DNA from: CAZXSK01 sp964642855
GTDB lineage: Bacteria > Planctomycetota > Phycisphaerae > SM23-33
NCBI GenBank assembly: GCA_964642855.1
Contig: CAZXSK010000012.1
Coordinates: forward strand, 1-64,000
DNA length: 64,000 nucleotides
Reading direction: 5' to 3'
Below, piece after piece: positions 17,483 to 26,440 of this stretch (position 1 is the stretch's first letter; every line of letters begins with the position of its first letter). The notes under the pieces are model-generated. The model was not told where the DNA came from, did not search any database, and saw only the letters and a list, made by a program, of their open reading frames with translations. The translations under genes were made by a program, and so were the position numbers.

Positions 17483-17917
17483 ATGGACCCGTTCATGCAG
17501 GAAGCGATCGCCGAAGCCCGCAAAGGCCTTCAGCAGGGAGGAATCCCGATCGGGTCGGTGCTCGTGCGTGGAGGTGAAGTCATCGCCCGGGGGCATAACA
17601 AGCGCGTTCAGGAAGGCGACCCGATCGTCCACGCGGAGATCGACTGTCTGCGAAACGCAGGTCGGATCGGCAGCTACCGCGATACGGTGCTCTATTCGAC
17701 GCTCATGCCCTGCTATCTCTGCGGCGGGGCTGTGGTTCAGTTCAAGATTCCCAAGGTCGTCGCCGGTGAGTCGCGAACGTTTCCGGGGTCGCGCGAGATG
17801 ATGGAATCCCACGGCGTGGAGGTGGAGGACCTCGACCTGGAAGAATGCGTCGCGATGATGCGTACGTTCATCGACGCCAATTCCGACCTCTGGAACGAAG
17901 ACATCGGCGAGAAGTAG
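17483..17917 (+). CDS. Cytosine deaminase, yeast (FCY1)-type zinc deaminase
   Basis: 144 residues from an ATG preceded by AGGGAGAAG. The zinc ligands and catalytic base of the cytidine/deoxycytidylate deaminase fold are present: H50 and E52 in IVHAEID, and C77/C80 in PCYLC. The C-terminus (RTFIDANSDLWNEDIGEK) mirrors the yeast cytosine deaminase tail (FIDERPxxWxEDIGE), which argues for cytosine-to-uracil salvage rather than guanine or tRNA deamination. Most bacteria use the unrelated amidohydrolase CodA instead. It is divergent from the DUF3859-like gene. Confidence 0.82.
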   Translation: MDPFMQEAIAEARKGLQQGGIPIGSVLVRGGEVIARGHNKRVQEGDPIVHAEIDCLRNAGRIGSYRDTVLYSTLMPCYLCGGAVVQFKIPKVVAGESRTFPGSREMMESHGVEVEDLDLEECVAMMRTFIDANSDLWNEDIGEK

Positions 17918-17992
17918 CCACCCCAGGACGCAGCCCTCCGGCAGGGACTCCCGCCCGGGGTCGTGAAGCTTCGGTGAAATCCCGCGTCTGCG

Positions 17993-18023
17993 TTGTGCGA
18001 TTCTCCCCCGGTCCGGGTATAAT
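17993..18023 (+). promoter_or_regulatory. Promoter with consensus -10 box, upstream of alkaline phosphatase
   Basis: A perfect TATAAT (18018-18023) with TTGTGC (17993-17998) 19 bp upstream. It would give a leader of about 65 nt before the ATG at 18094. No Pho box is obvious. Confidence 0.4.
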
Positions 18024-18093
18024 GCGAAGCTGACGCGGAGTCTGCGGCGCTGCCATGGCGCCTCGCCCCGAACATCACAACGGAGATCCCCCG

Positions 18094-19395
18094 ATGAGCA
18101 ATAGGTCACGAACGCGCCTGCTTTTCACCCTCGCCGCCTGCATGGCCGCTGCCGTCGTCGCCCTGACCGGGCTGTGGACCGGCCCCCTGTCGGCCACGCA
18201 GACGGTGGACGTCCCTCCGCCTCCGTCCGAGCGGATCGACGTCATCACCGTCGAGCAGCCCAACGCAGAGGGCGGGCGGGTCTGGGGAACAGGCCGGAAC
18301 CGCAAGAAGAACGTCATCCTGATGATCGGCGACGGCATGGGCTTTGAGCAGCTCAAGGCCGCCAGCGTGTTTGCGTGGGGCGCAGACGGCAAGCTGACCA
18401 TGCAAAAGCTGCCCTTCCGGGGCAGCATGACCACCCACCCGGCCGGTAAGGAGGGAACCGTTACCGACTCGGCAGCTGCCGGAACCGCGCTGGCGTGCGG
18501 GGTGAAAGTCCACAACGGGGTGCTTTCCATGCGCAAGCCGGGCAATGACAAGCCCGTCGAAACGCTGCTGGAAGCTCTCCACGAGAAAGGCTATCGAACG
18601 GGGCTGGTCTCCACGACCCACCTGACCCACGCAACCCCGGCATCCTTTGCCTCCCACGTGCCGAGTCGCAATAAGTACGACGACATCGGGCGGCAGATGA
18701 TCACCTGCGGCAAGGTGGACGTCATGCTCGGAGGCGGAGGCAGGGGTATGGACCCGGATCTCGCCGCCGAGAAGAGCTACAAGGTCGTCACCGATCGAAC
18801 CGGCCTCGCCAACGCCGTCGCCGACCGCGATGCGCGGGTGGTCGGGGTGTTCGGCCAGGGGCACATGCCCTACGAGTACGAGTACATGATGCGCATCGAC
18901 AATGGCTACGACACGCTGCCGCACCTCTCGGAAATGGCCGCCGCATCAATCGCCCTGCTGGAAGGACGCGGCAATGGATTTTTCCTGATGGTCGAGGGAG
19001 GGCGCATCGACCACGCCGGACACGCCAACGATCTCCGCGCGAACATCATGGAAACCCTCGAGTTCGACAGCGCCGTTCGCGAAGTCCTCGCTTGGGCCAA
19101 GGACCGCGAGGACACGCTCGTGATCGTCACGGCCGACCATGAAACCGGTGGATTGAAGGTTACCCAGCCGCAAGGTCGGGGCACCTGGCCGAAGGTGACA
19201 TGGGATTCCAAGCATCACAGCGGCGTTGCGGTACCCGTCTACGCGTGGGGCATGGGCGCGAAGCTCTTCGAGGGCAAGCTGGACAACACGGATATCCGCG
19301 GCCGCATTACTCGGGCGTTGGCGGGCGAAGGTCAAGATCCCTCCGCCGACAAGCCGAAGAAGACCGGGGACAAGGCCGAGGCCTACACCCCCTGA
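18094..19395 (+). CDS. Alkaline phosphatase (exported)
   Basis: 433 residues. Start at 18094 has GGAG eight bases upstream. A signal peptide of about 38 residues (LFTLAACMAAAVVALTG core, ending near LSATQ) directs export. Family motifs appear in order: MIGDGMG with the first metal Asp, TDSAAAGTA with nucleophile S126, VEGGRIDHAGHAND, and VTADHETGG. It hydrolyses phosphomonoesters in the periplasm using two Zn and one Mg. The C-terminal tail (DKPKKTGDKAEAYTP) is charged and probably disordered. The 176-bp upstream region holds a perfect -10 box. Confidence 0.93.
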   Translation: MSNRSRTRLLFTLAACMAAAVVALTGLWTGPLSATQTVDVPPPPSERIDVITVEQPNAEGGRVWGTGRNRKKNVILMIGDGMGFEQLKAASVFAWGADGKLTMQKLPFRGSMTTHPAGKEGTVTDSAAAGTALACGVKVHNGVLSMRKPGNDKPVETLLEALHEKGYRTGLVSTTHLTHATPASFASHVPSRNKYDDIGRQMITCGKVDVMLGGGGRGMDPDLAAEKSYKVVTDRTGLANAVADRDARVVGVFGQGHMPYEYEYMMRIDNGYDTLPHLSEMAAASIALLEGRGNGFFLMVEGGRIDHAGHANDLRANIMETLEFDSAVREVLAWAKDREDTLVIVTADHETGGLKVTQPQGRGTWPKVTWDSKHHSGVAVPVYAWGMGAKLFEGKLDNTDIRGRITRALAGEGQDPSADKPKKTGDKAEAYTP

Positions 19396-19443
19396 CCGCG
19401 GAGGGACCGTGGCAGGTCCGAGAGCAGATGTTATCCTGTCGCG

Positions 19444-20007
19444 ATGTCACGACTGCATCCACTGCATGCGACGGGCAGAACCCGCCCGGGGGTGATCCTC
19501 CTGTTGATCGCCGTTGCGCTGGCCGCCGGGCTCTATGGCGGATACCAGCTGGCGACGTGGCATCACACCAGCCGCATCGACGCCAGTCTACGGGAATTCG
19601 CGCCCCTGATCCGCAAGCATGCCGCCCGGCATGATGTTCCCGTCGAGTTGGTGACCGCCGTCATCCGGGCTGAGAGTGGCGGCGACCCCAGTGCTGTTTC
19701 TTCCGCTGGCGCCAAAGGCCTGATGCAGTTGACCCCACCGGCCGAGAAGGACGTGCTGGAGAAGTTCGGCTACGAGAAAGGCGGTCTGTTCGACCCGGAC
19801 TACAACATCGCTGTGGGCACGGCATATCTCGGGATGCTGCTGGAGCGGTTCGACGGCGACCGCTGGCTGGCGGTGGCGGCGTACAATGCCGGACCCGGGC
19901 GGATCTCAAAACTCCGCCAGCGTCATCCCGACCTGTCCAGCAGGCAGCTTGTGCTCCGGCACGCACCGCGCGAAACTGCCTCCTACGCGAGCACGATTCT
20001 GGACTGA
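19444..20007 (+). CDS. Membrane-anchored lytic transglycosylase (SLT domain)
   Basis: 187 residues. One N-terminal transmembrane helix (about 17-37, VILLLIAVALAAGLYGG) anchors a soluble lytic transglycosylase domain. The catalytic glutamate is E77 in VIRAESGG, followed by SSAGAKGLMQL, NIAVGTAYLGMLL and VAAYNAGPGRI, which are the family motifs in order. It cleaves the MurNAc-GlcNAc bond of peptidoglycan with 1,6-anhydro formation. It lies 48 bp after the phosphatase and ends before a strong bidirectional hairpin; flagellin is convergent, so a role in wall remodelling for flagella is possible but not shown. Confidence 0.9.
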   Translation: MSRLHPLHATGRTRPGVILLLIAVALAAGLYGGYQLATWHHTSRIDASLREFAPLIRKHAARHDVPVELVTAVIRAESGGDPSAVSSAGAKGLMQLTPPAEKDVLEKFGYEKGGLFDPDYNIAVGTAYLGMLLERFDGDRWLAVAAYNAGPGRISKLRQRHPDLSSRQLVLRHAPRETASYASTILD

Positions 20008-20066
20008 TGCTCTGTCCCGGCTCCCGGGTATCCGCTCCTGCAACTGCCAGGCCGGGCGCAAACAGT

Positions 20067-20097
20067 GACGCCCGTCCGCTACGCACGGACGGGCGTC
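20067..20097. terminator. Bidirectional hairpin between transglycosylase and flagellin
   Basis: GACGCCCGTCCG (20067-20078) pairs perfectly over 12 bp with CGGACGGGCGTC (20086-20097) across a 7-base loop. It separates two convergent genes. No long T-tract on either side, only a short one on the minus strand. Confidence 0.65.
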
Positions 20098-20152
20098 GGT
20101 CACAGAAAGGGTACACAGAACCAAGTACACACAAACCCGAAGTTGCAGGCGG

Positions 20153-20953
20153 CTATTGCAGCAGCGCGAGGACCAGGCTTGGGTGGCTGTTTGCCTGGGC
20201 CTGCATGGCGATCCCCGCTTGCTGTTGTACGAGCAGTTTCATGCGATCGGCCGAGTTGCGGGCAACGTCGACGTCCTCGATCCGGCTTTGGGCGGCCAGG
20301 GCGTTCTCGGAGGAGATCTCCAGGTTCTCCACCTCGTGAGCGAGGCGGTTTTCGGCCGCTCCGAACGACGCCCGCGCCCGACTGGCGGTCTCCTGGGCCT
20401 TGGCCAGGGCAGCCTCGGCGGCCTCGGGATCATCCAGCGTCAGCCCCTTGAGGTCCGAAAGGTCGGGGATCTCCAGGTTGAACGTCTCCCCGCCTTCCCC
20501 GCCGACGTGCAGCTTGATGGTGCTTCCCGCTCCGCCGTCGAGGAGGTTCTGGCCGTTGAATTCCGTCGAGCCGATCGTCTGCTCGACGTTCTCGGCCAGC
20601 GATGCGAACTCGTCTTCCACGATCGCCCGCTGGGCGTCGCTGAGGGTGTCGGTATTGGCCTGGACGGCCAGTTCACGCATGCGAACCAGGTCATTCTGCA
20701 CGGTGCCCAGGGCACCGTCGGCCGTCTGGGTCATGCTCATCCCGTCGCGAGCATTGCGGACGGCCTGGTTGTAGGTCTTGACATCCGCAGCCAAAAGTTG
20801 GGCGACGGCCATCCCGGATGGATCGTCCTTGGCGGAGTTGATCCGTTTGCCGCTGGCACCGCGAGCGAGGTTGTTGCGGAGCCGGCCGCTGACCCGGCCG
20901 AGATTCAGCATGCTTCCCCTCGGGCGATTGAGCCCTGCGATGTTTGCTGCCAT
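20153..20953 (-). CDS. fliC: Flagellin
   Basis: 266 residues, a short flagellin made almost entirely of the conserved D0/D1 regions. The N-terminal part contains LARGASGKRINSAKDDPSGM and the ARDGMSMTQTADGAL helix; the C-terminal part contains QSRIEDVDVARNSADRMKLL and ends SHPSLVLALLQ. The variable D2/D3 insert is reduced to about 50 residues. It forms the flagellar filament after type III export. Start 20953 has GGGAG eight bases upstream. The leader carries two stable hairpins. No other flagellar genes are in the window. Confidence 0.95.
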   Translation of the reverse strand: MAANIAGLNRPRGSMLNLGRVSGRLRNNLARGASGKRINSAKDDPSGMAVAQLLAADVKTYNQAVRNARDGMSMTQTADGALGTVQNDLVRMRELAVQANTDTLSDAQRAIVEDEFASLAENVEQTIGSTEFNGQNLLDGGAGSTIKLHVGGEGGETFNLEIPDLSDLKGLTLDDPEAAEAALAKAQETASRARASFGAAENRLAHEVENLEISSENALAAQSRIEDVDVARNSADRMKLLVQQQAGIAMQAQANSHPSLVLALLQ

Positions 20954-20990
20954 GCTCGACTCCCGTCGAAGGTACCGCTTCCATGCCGGA

Positions 20991-21049
20991 GCGAGGGCGG
21001 GCGACCCTCGCGCCGGCAGTCCGTCCTGCCCCGGAAAGCAGCCGGGGCA
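20991..21049 (-). promoter_or_regulatory. Tandem hairpins in the flagellin 5' leader
   Basis: On the minus strand the leader holds TGCCCCGG-loop7-CCGGGGCA (21027-21049) and then GCGAGGG-loop7-CCCTCGC (20991-21011). Both are perfect stems with seven-base loops, 38-96 bases before the ATG. They may stabilise the mRNA or be control elements. No GEMM (c-di-GMP) consensus was recognised. Confidence 0.4.
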
Positions 21050-21190
21050 GCTACGTCGGCTTCCGCGACAGGAAACCTACGATTCACCGGGCCGAAGGAA
21101 AAACACTCACGTGAATTTCCGGAAGTTTCCCCGTAGGATGCCCTGGCGACCGATCGACATATCGACCCGCACAACGCAAGGCTGTCCGAC

Positions 21191-21790
21191 ATGAAGCTGA
21201 TCTTATTTTCAGAACATGACTTACGCGTTGACATCGAAGCCATCGGACGCCTGCGTCACGCCTGCAGGCCCGAGTTGTGCGTCGCGGGACCGAGTTGCTG
21301 CCAGTCATACGAAATCGCTTTCCCCGCGCGTCAGGCCCGGCGCGTGATCGACTACCTCGACCACGCCAGCCGTTATGCACGCCACCTGACCGGCCCTGAA
21401 GGGTTCGTTGACCCCCTCTCGGAGACCGACGACGGCCTGGCTTGCATGGACACCGACGAGGACGGTCTGTGTCTGCTGGCGTTTGCGGATGACACAGGAC
21501 GGAGGCGGTGCGCCCTGCACGCCGCGGCGGTTGAGCTCGGACACGACCCGGCGGCCGTCAAACCCCAACCCTGCTGGCTTTGGCCTCTGGCGCTAAGCGA
21601 GGACGACCCGCCCATTCTCACCGTCTGCGCAGGGGCAGAGCAGTTCCCGTGCAATCGCCTGCTCAAGCGACCCGCCCGCTCTCTGGACGCCGGCCTGGCC
21701 GAAATCGTCGACGGACTCTGGAGTCCCGAACTGGCCCGGAACATCGACGACGCCCTGGCCGGTCGACCCCCTGCCTCGATGCAGCCATAA
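21191..21790 (+). CDS. Cysteine-rich protein, DUF3109/YkgJ-like metal-chelating domain
   Basis: 199 residues with about ten cysteines. The spacing resembles the CxxxCxxCC-type zinc/iron-chelating domain: CRPELCVAGPSCC near residues 26-38, then CMDTDEDGLC, RRCALHAAAVE, KPQPCWLWPL and FPCNRLL. The C-x-LH...KPxxCxLxPL arrangement recalls DUF3109. No membrane segment. The function of such proteins is poorly defined; metal or Fe-S binding is inferred from the cysteines. It is divergent from flagellin, with 237 bp between. Confidence 0.65.
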   Translation: MKLILFSEHDLRVDIEAIGRLRHACRPELCVAGPSCCQSYEIAFPARQARRVIDYLDHASRYARHLTGPEGFVDPLSETDDGLACMDTDEDGLCLLAFADDTGRRRCALHAAAVELGHDPAAVKPQPCWLWPLALSEDDPPILTVCAGAEQFPCNRLLKRPARSLDAGLAEIVDGLWSPELARNIDDALAGRPPASMQP

Positions 21791-21876
21791 CTTATTGAGA
21801 CGTTTGGCCGATACTACAGTTGGGAACCAACGCAGTCATTGGAAGCCGACAGCACGACACTCCATGGGAGCGCAGC

Positions 21877-23583
21877 ATGCACTTTGACCTCCACGAAATT
21901 CCGTTCAGCCGCTACGGTTCGTTCCTTGCCCTCTCACGCAGGGAGCCTCCTCGCGTGGAGACCTCGGGGCTGTACCTCCGCAGCGTTCGTGGCCTGTCGA
22001 AACCCCGGGAATGCTTCCGGCTGGAGCTGCTTCACCATGGAGAGCCCGTGGAGTTTCGGGAGGTCATCGAGCCCCACCTGCTGCGGCTGGAAGCCGACGG
22101 AGGATTTGCGGAAATCTGCTTTGTCACCGCGAACGTCATCCGTGTCCGCGGCGAGGGCGTCAGTCTGCGTCTCGCGACGGAGGCCCTGGGCCAGTTCGAC
22201 AACGCCTTGCCCCGCTACGGCGACCACTGGCAGGTGGTGCTCTACCGGCAGCGCGTCAAGTTGATGGTTTCCTCGCTGCAGGGACACGTCGAGGTCGACG
22301 CCCCCTGGGAGGTTGCACGCTGCAGCAGGCTGTCGCTGGAATTTCAGCCCGGCCCGGAGAATGTCTTCGAGACAGTAATCGAAGATTGCCCCTCGGAATG
22401 GACGCGAAGGGACTACGCCCTGCCCTTTGAGAAGTGCGTCTCGCGGGCGTCGGCGGAGTTCCATGACTGGCTGAAGAAATGCCCCCGGGCTCCCCGAAAC
22501 CTCGCCAAGACGCGCGAGCTGGCAGCCTATCTCAACTGGTCGTGCGTGGTCGGGCCGGACGGACATCTCGAACGCCCGACCATGCTGATGTCCAAGAACA
22601 AGATGACCAACTGCTGGAGCTGGGACCACTGCTTCAATGCGATCGCCCTGTCGTATGAGAATCCCGAGCTCGCGTGGGACCAGTTCATGACGCTCTTCGA
22701 TCACCAGAACGAAGACGGTGCGCTGCCCGACAGCATCAACGACGCCCAGGAGACCTGGTCGTTCTGCAAGCCGCCCATCCACGGCTGGACGCTCAAACGC
22801 ATGATGGAGCGCACCGACTGGATCCAGACGGCGCAGCTTCGCGAAGCGTACGAGCCCCTCTGTCGATGGACCGACTGGTGGTTCAACTTCCGCGACGACA
22901 GCGAGAACGGCCTGCCGCAGTACAATCACGGCAACGATTCCGGCTGGGACAACGCCACCGTCTTTGACAACGGCGTGCTGCCCGTCGAAGGCCCGGACCT
23001 GGCTGCCTTCCTGGTCTTCCAGATGAATGTCCTGTCGGAAGTCGCCTCGAAGATCGGGCGGAAGAAGGAAGAGAAGGTCTGGCAGCTTCGTTCCTACGAA
23101 CTCCTGCAGAAAATGGTCGACCGTATGTGGCGGGGAGAGCGCTTCGTCGCACCCTCGACCCACACGGACCGGCTGCCCGAGAACAGCGACTGCCTGCTGA
23201 TGTTCATGCCGCTGATCCTGGGGTCGATGCTCCCCCGTGAGGTCCGGGAAGCACTGGTGGCGGGCGTTCGGCAGTCCGGACGGTTCTTCACGAAGTTCGG
23301 GCTGGCCACCGAAAGTCCGGAGAGCCCGAAGTACGAAGCCGACGGCTACTGGCGCGGACCTATCTGGGCTCCGTCGACGATGCTGATCGTCGACGGCCTG
23401 GCCCACAGCGGCCAGGAGGGACTGGCCGGCGAGGTCGCCAGACGATTCTGCAAGATGTGCTCCAACAGTGGATTCGCAGAGAACTTCGACGCCCTCACCG
23501 GCGAGGGACTTCGGGACCTGGCGTACACCTGGACCTCCAGCGTGTGGCTGATTCTGGCCAATGATTTTCTGGCAGCAGTGTAG
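21877..23583 (+). CDS. GH63-type glycosidase (mannosylglycerate hydrolase/glucosidase-like)
   Basis: 568 residues; start 21877 has GGGAG six bases upstream. An N-terminal beta-domain (about 1-210) precedes an (alpha/alpha)6 toroid. Diagnostic segments are NCWSWDHCFNAIAL, DGALPDSIND, the catalytic-acid loop GNDSGWDNATVFD, GYWRGPIW and the base-bearing ENFDALTGEGL. This matches bacterial GH63 enzymes that hydrolyse alpha-glucosyl or alpha-mannosyl-glycerate linkages, and related amylo-glucosidase folds. No signal peptide, so cytoplasmic. An antisense frame of 490 codons on the other strand is a composition artefact. Confidence 0.85.
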   Translation: MHFDLHEIPFSRYGSFLALSRREPPRVETSGLYLRSVRGLSKPRECFRLELLHHGEPVEFREVIEPHLLRLEADGGFAEICFVTANVIRVRGEGVSLRLATEALGQFDNALPRYGDHWQVVLYRQRVKLMVSSLQGHVEVDAPWEVARCSRLSLEFQPGPENVFETVIEDCPSEWTRRDYALPFEKCVSRASAEFHDWLKKCPRAPRNLAKTRELAAYLNWSCVVGPDGHLERPTMLMSKNKMTNCWSWDHCFNAIALSYENPELAWDQFMTLFDHQNEDGALPDSINDAQETWSFCKPPIHGWTLKRMMERTDWIQTAQLREAYEPLCRWTDWWFNFRDDSENGLPQYNHGNDSGWDNATVFDNGVLPVEGPDLAAFLVFQMNVLSEVASKIGRKKEEKVWQLRSYELLQKMVDRMWRGERFVAPSTHTDRLPENSDCLLMFMPLILGSMLPREVREALVAGVRQSGRFFTKFGLATESPESPKYEADGYWRGPIWAPSTMLIVDGLAHSGQEGLAGEVARRFCKMCSNSGFAENFDALTGEGLRDLAYTWTSSVWLILANDFLAAV

Positions 23584-23664
23584 TCTGTCAGGGCGACTTG
23601 AAATCCTGCTGACCCGGCCCTACGATGCGGCCTCTCTGTCTCTATCTTCACGGAGTTGTGTGCC

Positions 23665-25011
23665 ATGAGTGACAACGGAACAGACAAGCTCGGCGTGTGT
23701 ATCGTGGGTTGTGGAACCGTCGGCGGTGCGACGGCAACCATCCTGACCCGTGACCGCGATGTGCTCAGCGACCGGCTGGGCGACCTGCTGGAGCTGCGGT
23801 CCATCGTGGACGTCAACTTCGACCATGCCCGCCAGCTCGCCCTGCCCGAGGAGTTGTTCTGCGACGATCTGCAGAAGGCGCTCGATGACCCTGCAATAAA
23901 CGTGGTGGCGGAGCTGGTCGGAGGCACGACCGTCGCCAAGGAAATCATCGAGAAGGCAGTCGATGCCGGCAAGCACGTGGTCACCGCCAACAAGGCGCTG
24001 CTTGCGCATCACGGCCCGGAGCTTTACGCCCGCGCCCGGCGTAGCGGCGTGTCCATCGCATTTGAAGCCAGTTGCGCCGGGGGCATCCCGATCATCCGTG
24101 CCTTGGGCGAAGGGCTTCTGGCCAACCGGATCGACGCGATGTATGGCATCGTCAACGGTACGTGCAACTACATCCTCACGGAGATGACCGAAGAGGGCAG
24201 CAGCTATGCCGATGTGCTCGCCGACGCCCAGCAGCAGGGACTGGCCGAAGCAGACCCGACTCTCGACGTCGGCGGCGGAGACTCCGCCCACAAACTGGCG
24301 ATCATGGCGTCCCTGGCCTTCGGTCAGAAGGTCGACTTCGACGCGATCCCCGTTTCGGGCATCGATGCCCTGAAACTCGTGGACGTCAACTACGGCTCGG
24401 AGCTGGGGTTCGTGCTCAAGCTCCTGGCCATCGCCACGAGGCAGCGAGACGGCTTGTCCCTTCGCGTCAGGCCGGTGTTCATCGCCATGGAGCACCCCCT
24501 GGCACCGATCTCCGGACCATTCAATGCCGTCAGCGTGTACGGCCACGCCGTCGGGCACACGATGTACTATGGCCGGGGGGCGGGCGATTTTCCGACCGCC
24601 TCGGCTGTCGTAGCCGACCTCGCAGCCATCGCCGTGGGCACCTGGCCGGTGCTGTTCGAAAAGCTCAAGCTCTGGCCAGACCGCACCCAGCAGGCAAGAC
24701 AACTGCCCGAGACGGACATCGTCTCGCGGTACTATCTCCGTGCGATGGTAGAAGACGAACCCGGCGTCTTGGGGAAGATCGCCTCGATTCTGGGCAATCA
24801 CGGCATCAGTATCTGCTCGGTGCTGCAGCATGAGCCCCAGCAACATGATCCGGACAGCGTGCCGGTGATCATCACGACCTATCGGGGCAAGGAAGGATCG
24901 ATCCGCCACGCGCTGGGAGAGATCGATTCGCTTTCGTGCATGAAACAAACAAGCGTGTGCATCCCGATTGTCGACGAGCACCCGGAGTGGACCGAGACTA
25001 CAATGCCCTGA
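23665..25011 (+). CDS. hom: Homoserine dehydrogenase with ACT domain
   Basis: 448 residues from the ATG at 23665 (GGAG nine bases upstream; a TTG at 23656 is less likely). The N-terminal Rossmann motif is GVCIVGCGTVGG; the catalytic region includes VTANKALLA, FEASCAGGIPII and NGTCNYILTEM. A C-terminal ACT domain begins near residue 353 (RYYLRAMVEDEPGVLGKIAS) and is the likely site of threonine feedback. It reduces aspartate semialdehyde to homoserine with NAD(P)H in the Thr/Met branch. The apgM-type gene follows 75 bp downstream and may supply the next step. Confidence 0.96.
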   Translation: MSDNGTDKLGVCIVGCGTVGGATATILTRDRDVLSDRLGDLLELRSIVDVNFDHARQLALPEELFCDDLQKALDDPAINVVAELVGGTTVAKEIIEKAVDAGKHVVTANKALLAHHGPELYARARRSGVSIAFEASCAGGIPIIRALGEGLLANRIDAMYGIVNGTCNYILTEMTEEGSSYADVLADAQQQGLAEADPTLDVGGGDSAHKLAIMASLAFGQKVDFDAIPVSGIDALKLVDVNYGSELGFVLKLLAIATRQRDGLSLRVRPVFIAMEHPLAPISGPFNAVSVYGHAVGHTMYYGRGAGDFPTASAVVADLAAIAVGTWPVLFEKLKLWPDRTQQARQLPETDIVSRYYLRAMVEDEPGVLGKIASILGNHGISICSVLQHEPQQHDPDSVPVIITTYRGKEGSIRHALGEIDSLSCMKQTSVCIPIVDEHPEWTETTMP

Positions 25012-25086
25012 CCCCCGGCCGAAGCCGGAACAAGACCCGCCAGGCCGGCGGGACCCGACCTGCAGACCGACAGACCACGGACCGTC

Positions 25087-26426
25087 ATGAAATACGCAAT
25101 CATCATACCCGACGGGGCGGCAGACCAGCCGCTGGAGGAACTGGAGGGCAAGACCCCCTTGGCATTTGCCAGGACGCCCAACCTCGACTGGATTGCCTCC
25201 AACGGGAAAATGGGCGGAGTATGTAACGTCCCCCGATCGCTGCCGCCAGGGTCGGACGTGGCGATCATGTCGGTCATGGGCTACGACCCAAGAGAGCACT
25301 ATACCGGCCGGGCGCCCCTGGAAGCCGCCGCCCAAGGCCTGGACCTCAAGGAAGAATGGATCTTCCGCTGTAACTTCGTGACGATGGTCGACGGCCGGAT
25401 GGAGGATCACTCGGCTGGGCACATCTCCACCGAGGAAGCCCGGGTACTGCTCGACGAGCTCAACCGCCTGCTGGGCGGCCCGCACGTGACGTTCTATCCC
25501 GGCGTGAGCTACCGGCACCTCATGACATTCCTGGGTGACATGGACGTCAAGACCACCCCGCCTCACGACATTCTGGGCGAACNNNNNNNNNNNNNNNNNN
25601 NNNNNNNNNNNNNNNNNNNNNNNNNNNNNNNNNNNNNNNNNNNNNNNNNNNNNNNNNNNNNNNNNNNNNNNNNNNNNNNNNNTTCCTGGGTGACATGGAC
25701 GTCAAGACCACCCCGCCTCACGACATTCTGGGCGAACTGGCGTCGTCGCACCTGCCTTCCGGCAAGGGCGCCGATCTGCTGAGGAACCTGATCGATCGCA
25801 GCCAGTCCATCTTTGCCGGGCACGACGTCAACGTCGTCCGCAGGGACCTCGGGGAGAACCCGGCTACGAGTATCTGGCTGTGGGGACAGGGCAAACTGCC
25901 CTCGCTGCCGAGCTTCCGGGAAGTCTATAAGCTCAAGGCTGCAGCCATCACCGCCGTGGACCTCGTCCGCGGCCTGGCGTCGCTGGTCGGCTGGGACATC
26001 CTGGAGGTCGAAGGCGCGACGGGCTTCCTGGACACCAACTATGCGGGCAAGGGTCAGGCTGCCATCGATGCATTGGACGACCATGATCTGGTGTTCGTGC
26101 ACATCGAAGCCCCCGACGAATGTGGCCACGCGGCCAATGTCCGTGGGAAGATCGAATCCATCGAGATGATCGACCAGCACATCGTGGGGCCCATTCTGAA
26201 CCACTTCCGCAGTCAGGGAGATGGCTGGCGGATCATGGTTCTCCCGGACCATCCCACGCCCATCAGCGTGCGAACGCATACCCGCGACGCCGTACCGTTC
26301 GCCATTGCCGGGGACGGCATGAAGGCCGTCACGCCGCGAAAGTTCACCGAGGAAGACGCCAGCCAAAGCGATCTGCAGATCGATCGAGGCTGCGACCTGA
26401 TGGAGTACTTCCTGACCGTCCGCTGA
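25087..26426 (+). CDS. apgM: Cofactor-independent phosphoglycerate mutase, ApgM type (candidate homoserine kinase); interrupted by an assembly gap
   Basis: The coding region is split by 100 N at 25583-25682, but 55 bp are repeated exactly on both sides and the reading frames match when the duplicate is collapsed. That gives one intact 394-residue protein, the usual ApgM length. Alkaline-phosphatase-superfamily metal motifs are visible: IIIPDGAAD at the start, SDVAIMSVMGYDP with the phospho-acceptor Ser, VHIEAPDECGH and LPDHPTP. ApgM interconverts 2- and 3-phosphoglycerate. A subgroup of this family next to hom is proposed to act as homoserine kinase, and that context is met here. No thrB is seen in the window. 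Confidence 0.88.
25528..25737. repeat. 55-bp exact duplication flanking the first N-run
   Basis: Bases 25528-25582 are identical to 25683-25737, on either side of the 100-N spacer. Contigs sharing a 55-bp end (a common k-mer size) were probably joined without merging the overlap. Not a biological repeat. Confidence 0.9.
25583..25682. other. Assembly gap (100 N), probably of zero true length
   Basis: A placeholder gap inside apgM. Removing it together with one copy of the 55-bp duplicate restores an open reading frame of normal length. Confidence 0.9.
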
Positions 26427-26440
26427 GGCCGGCAGCAACC

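Noticed and set aside
21934..23406. A 490-codon minus-strand frame opposite GH63
   Set aside because: No domain, and GH63 catalytic motifs are on the plus strand.
23656..23664. TTG start for hom
   Set aside because: The ATG at 23665 has better spacing to GGAG; the extra residues are not family-like.
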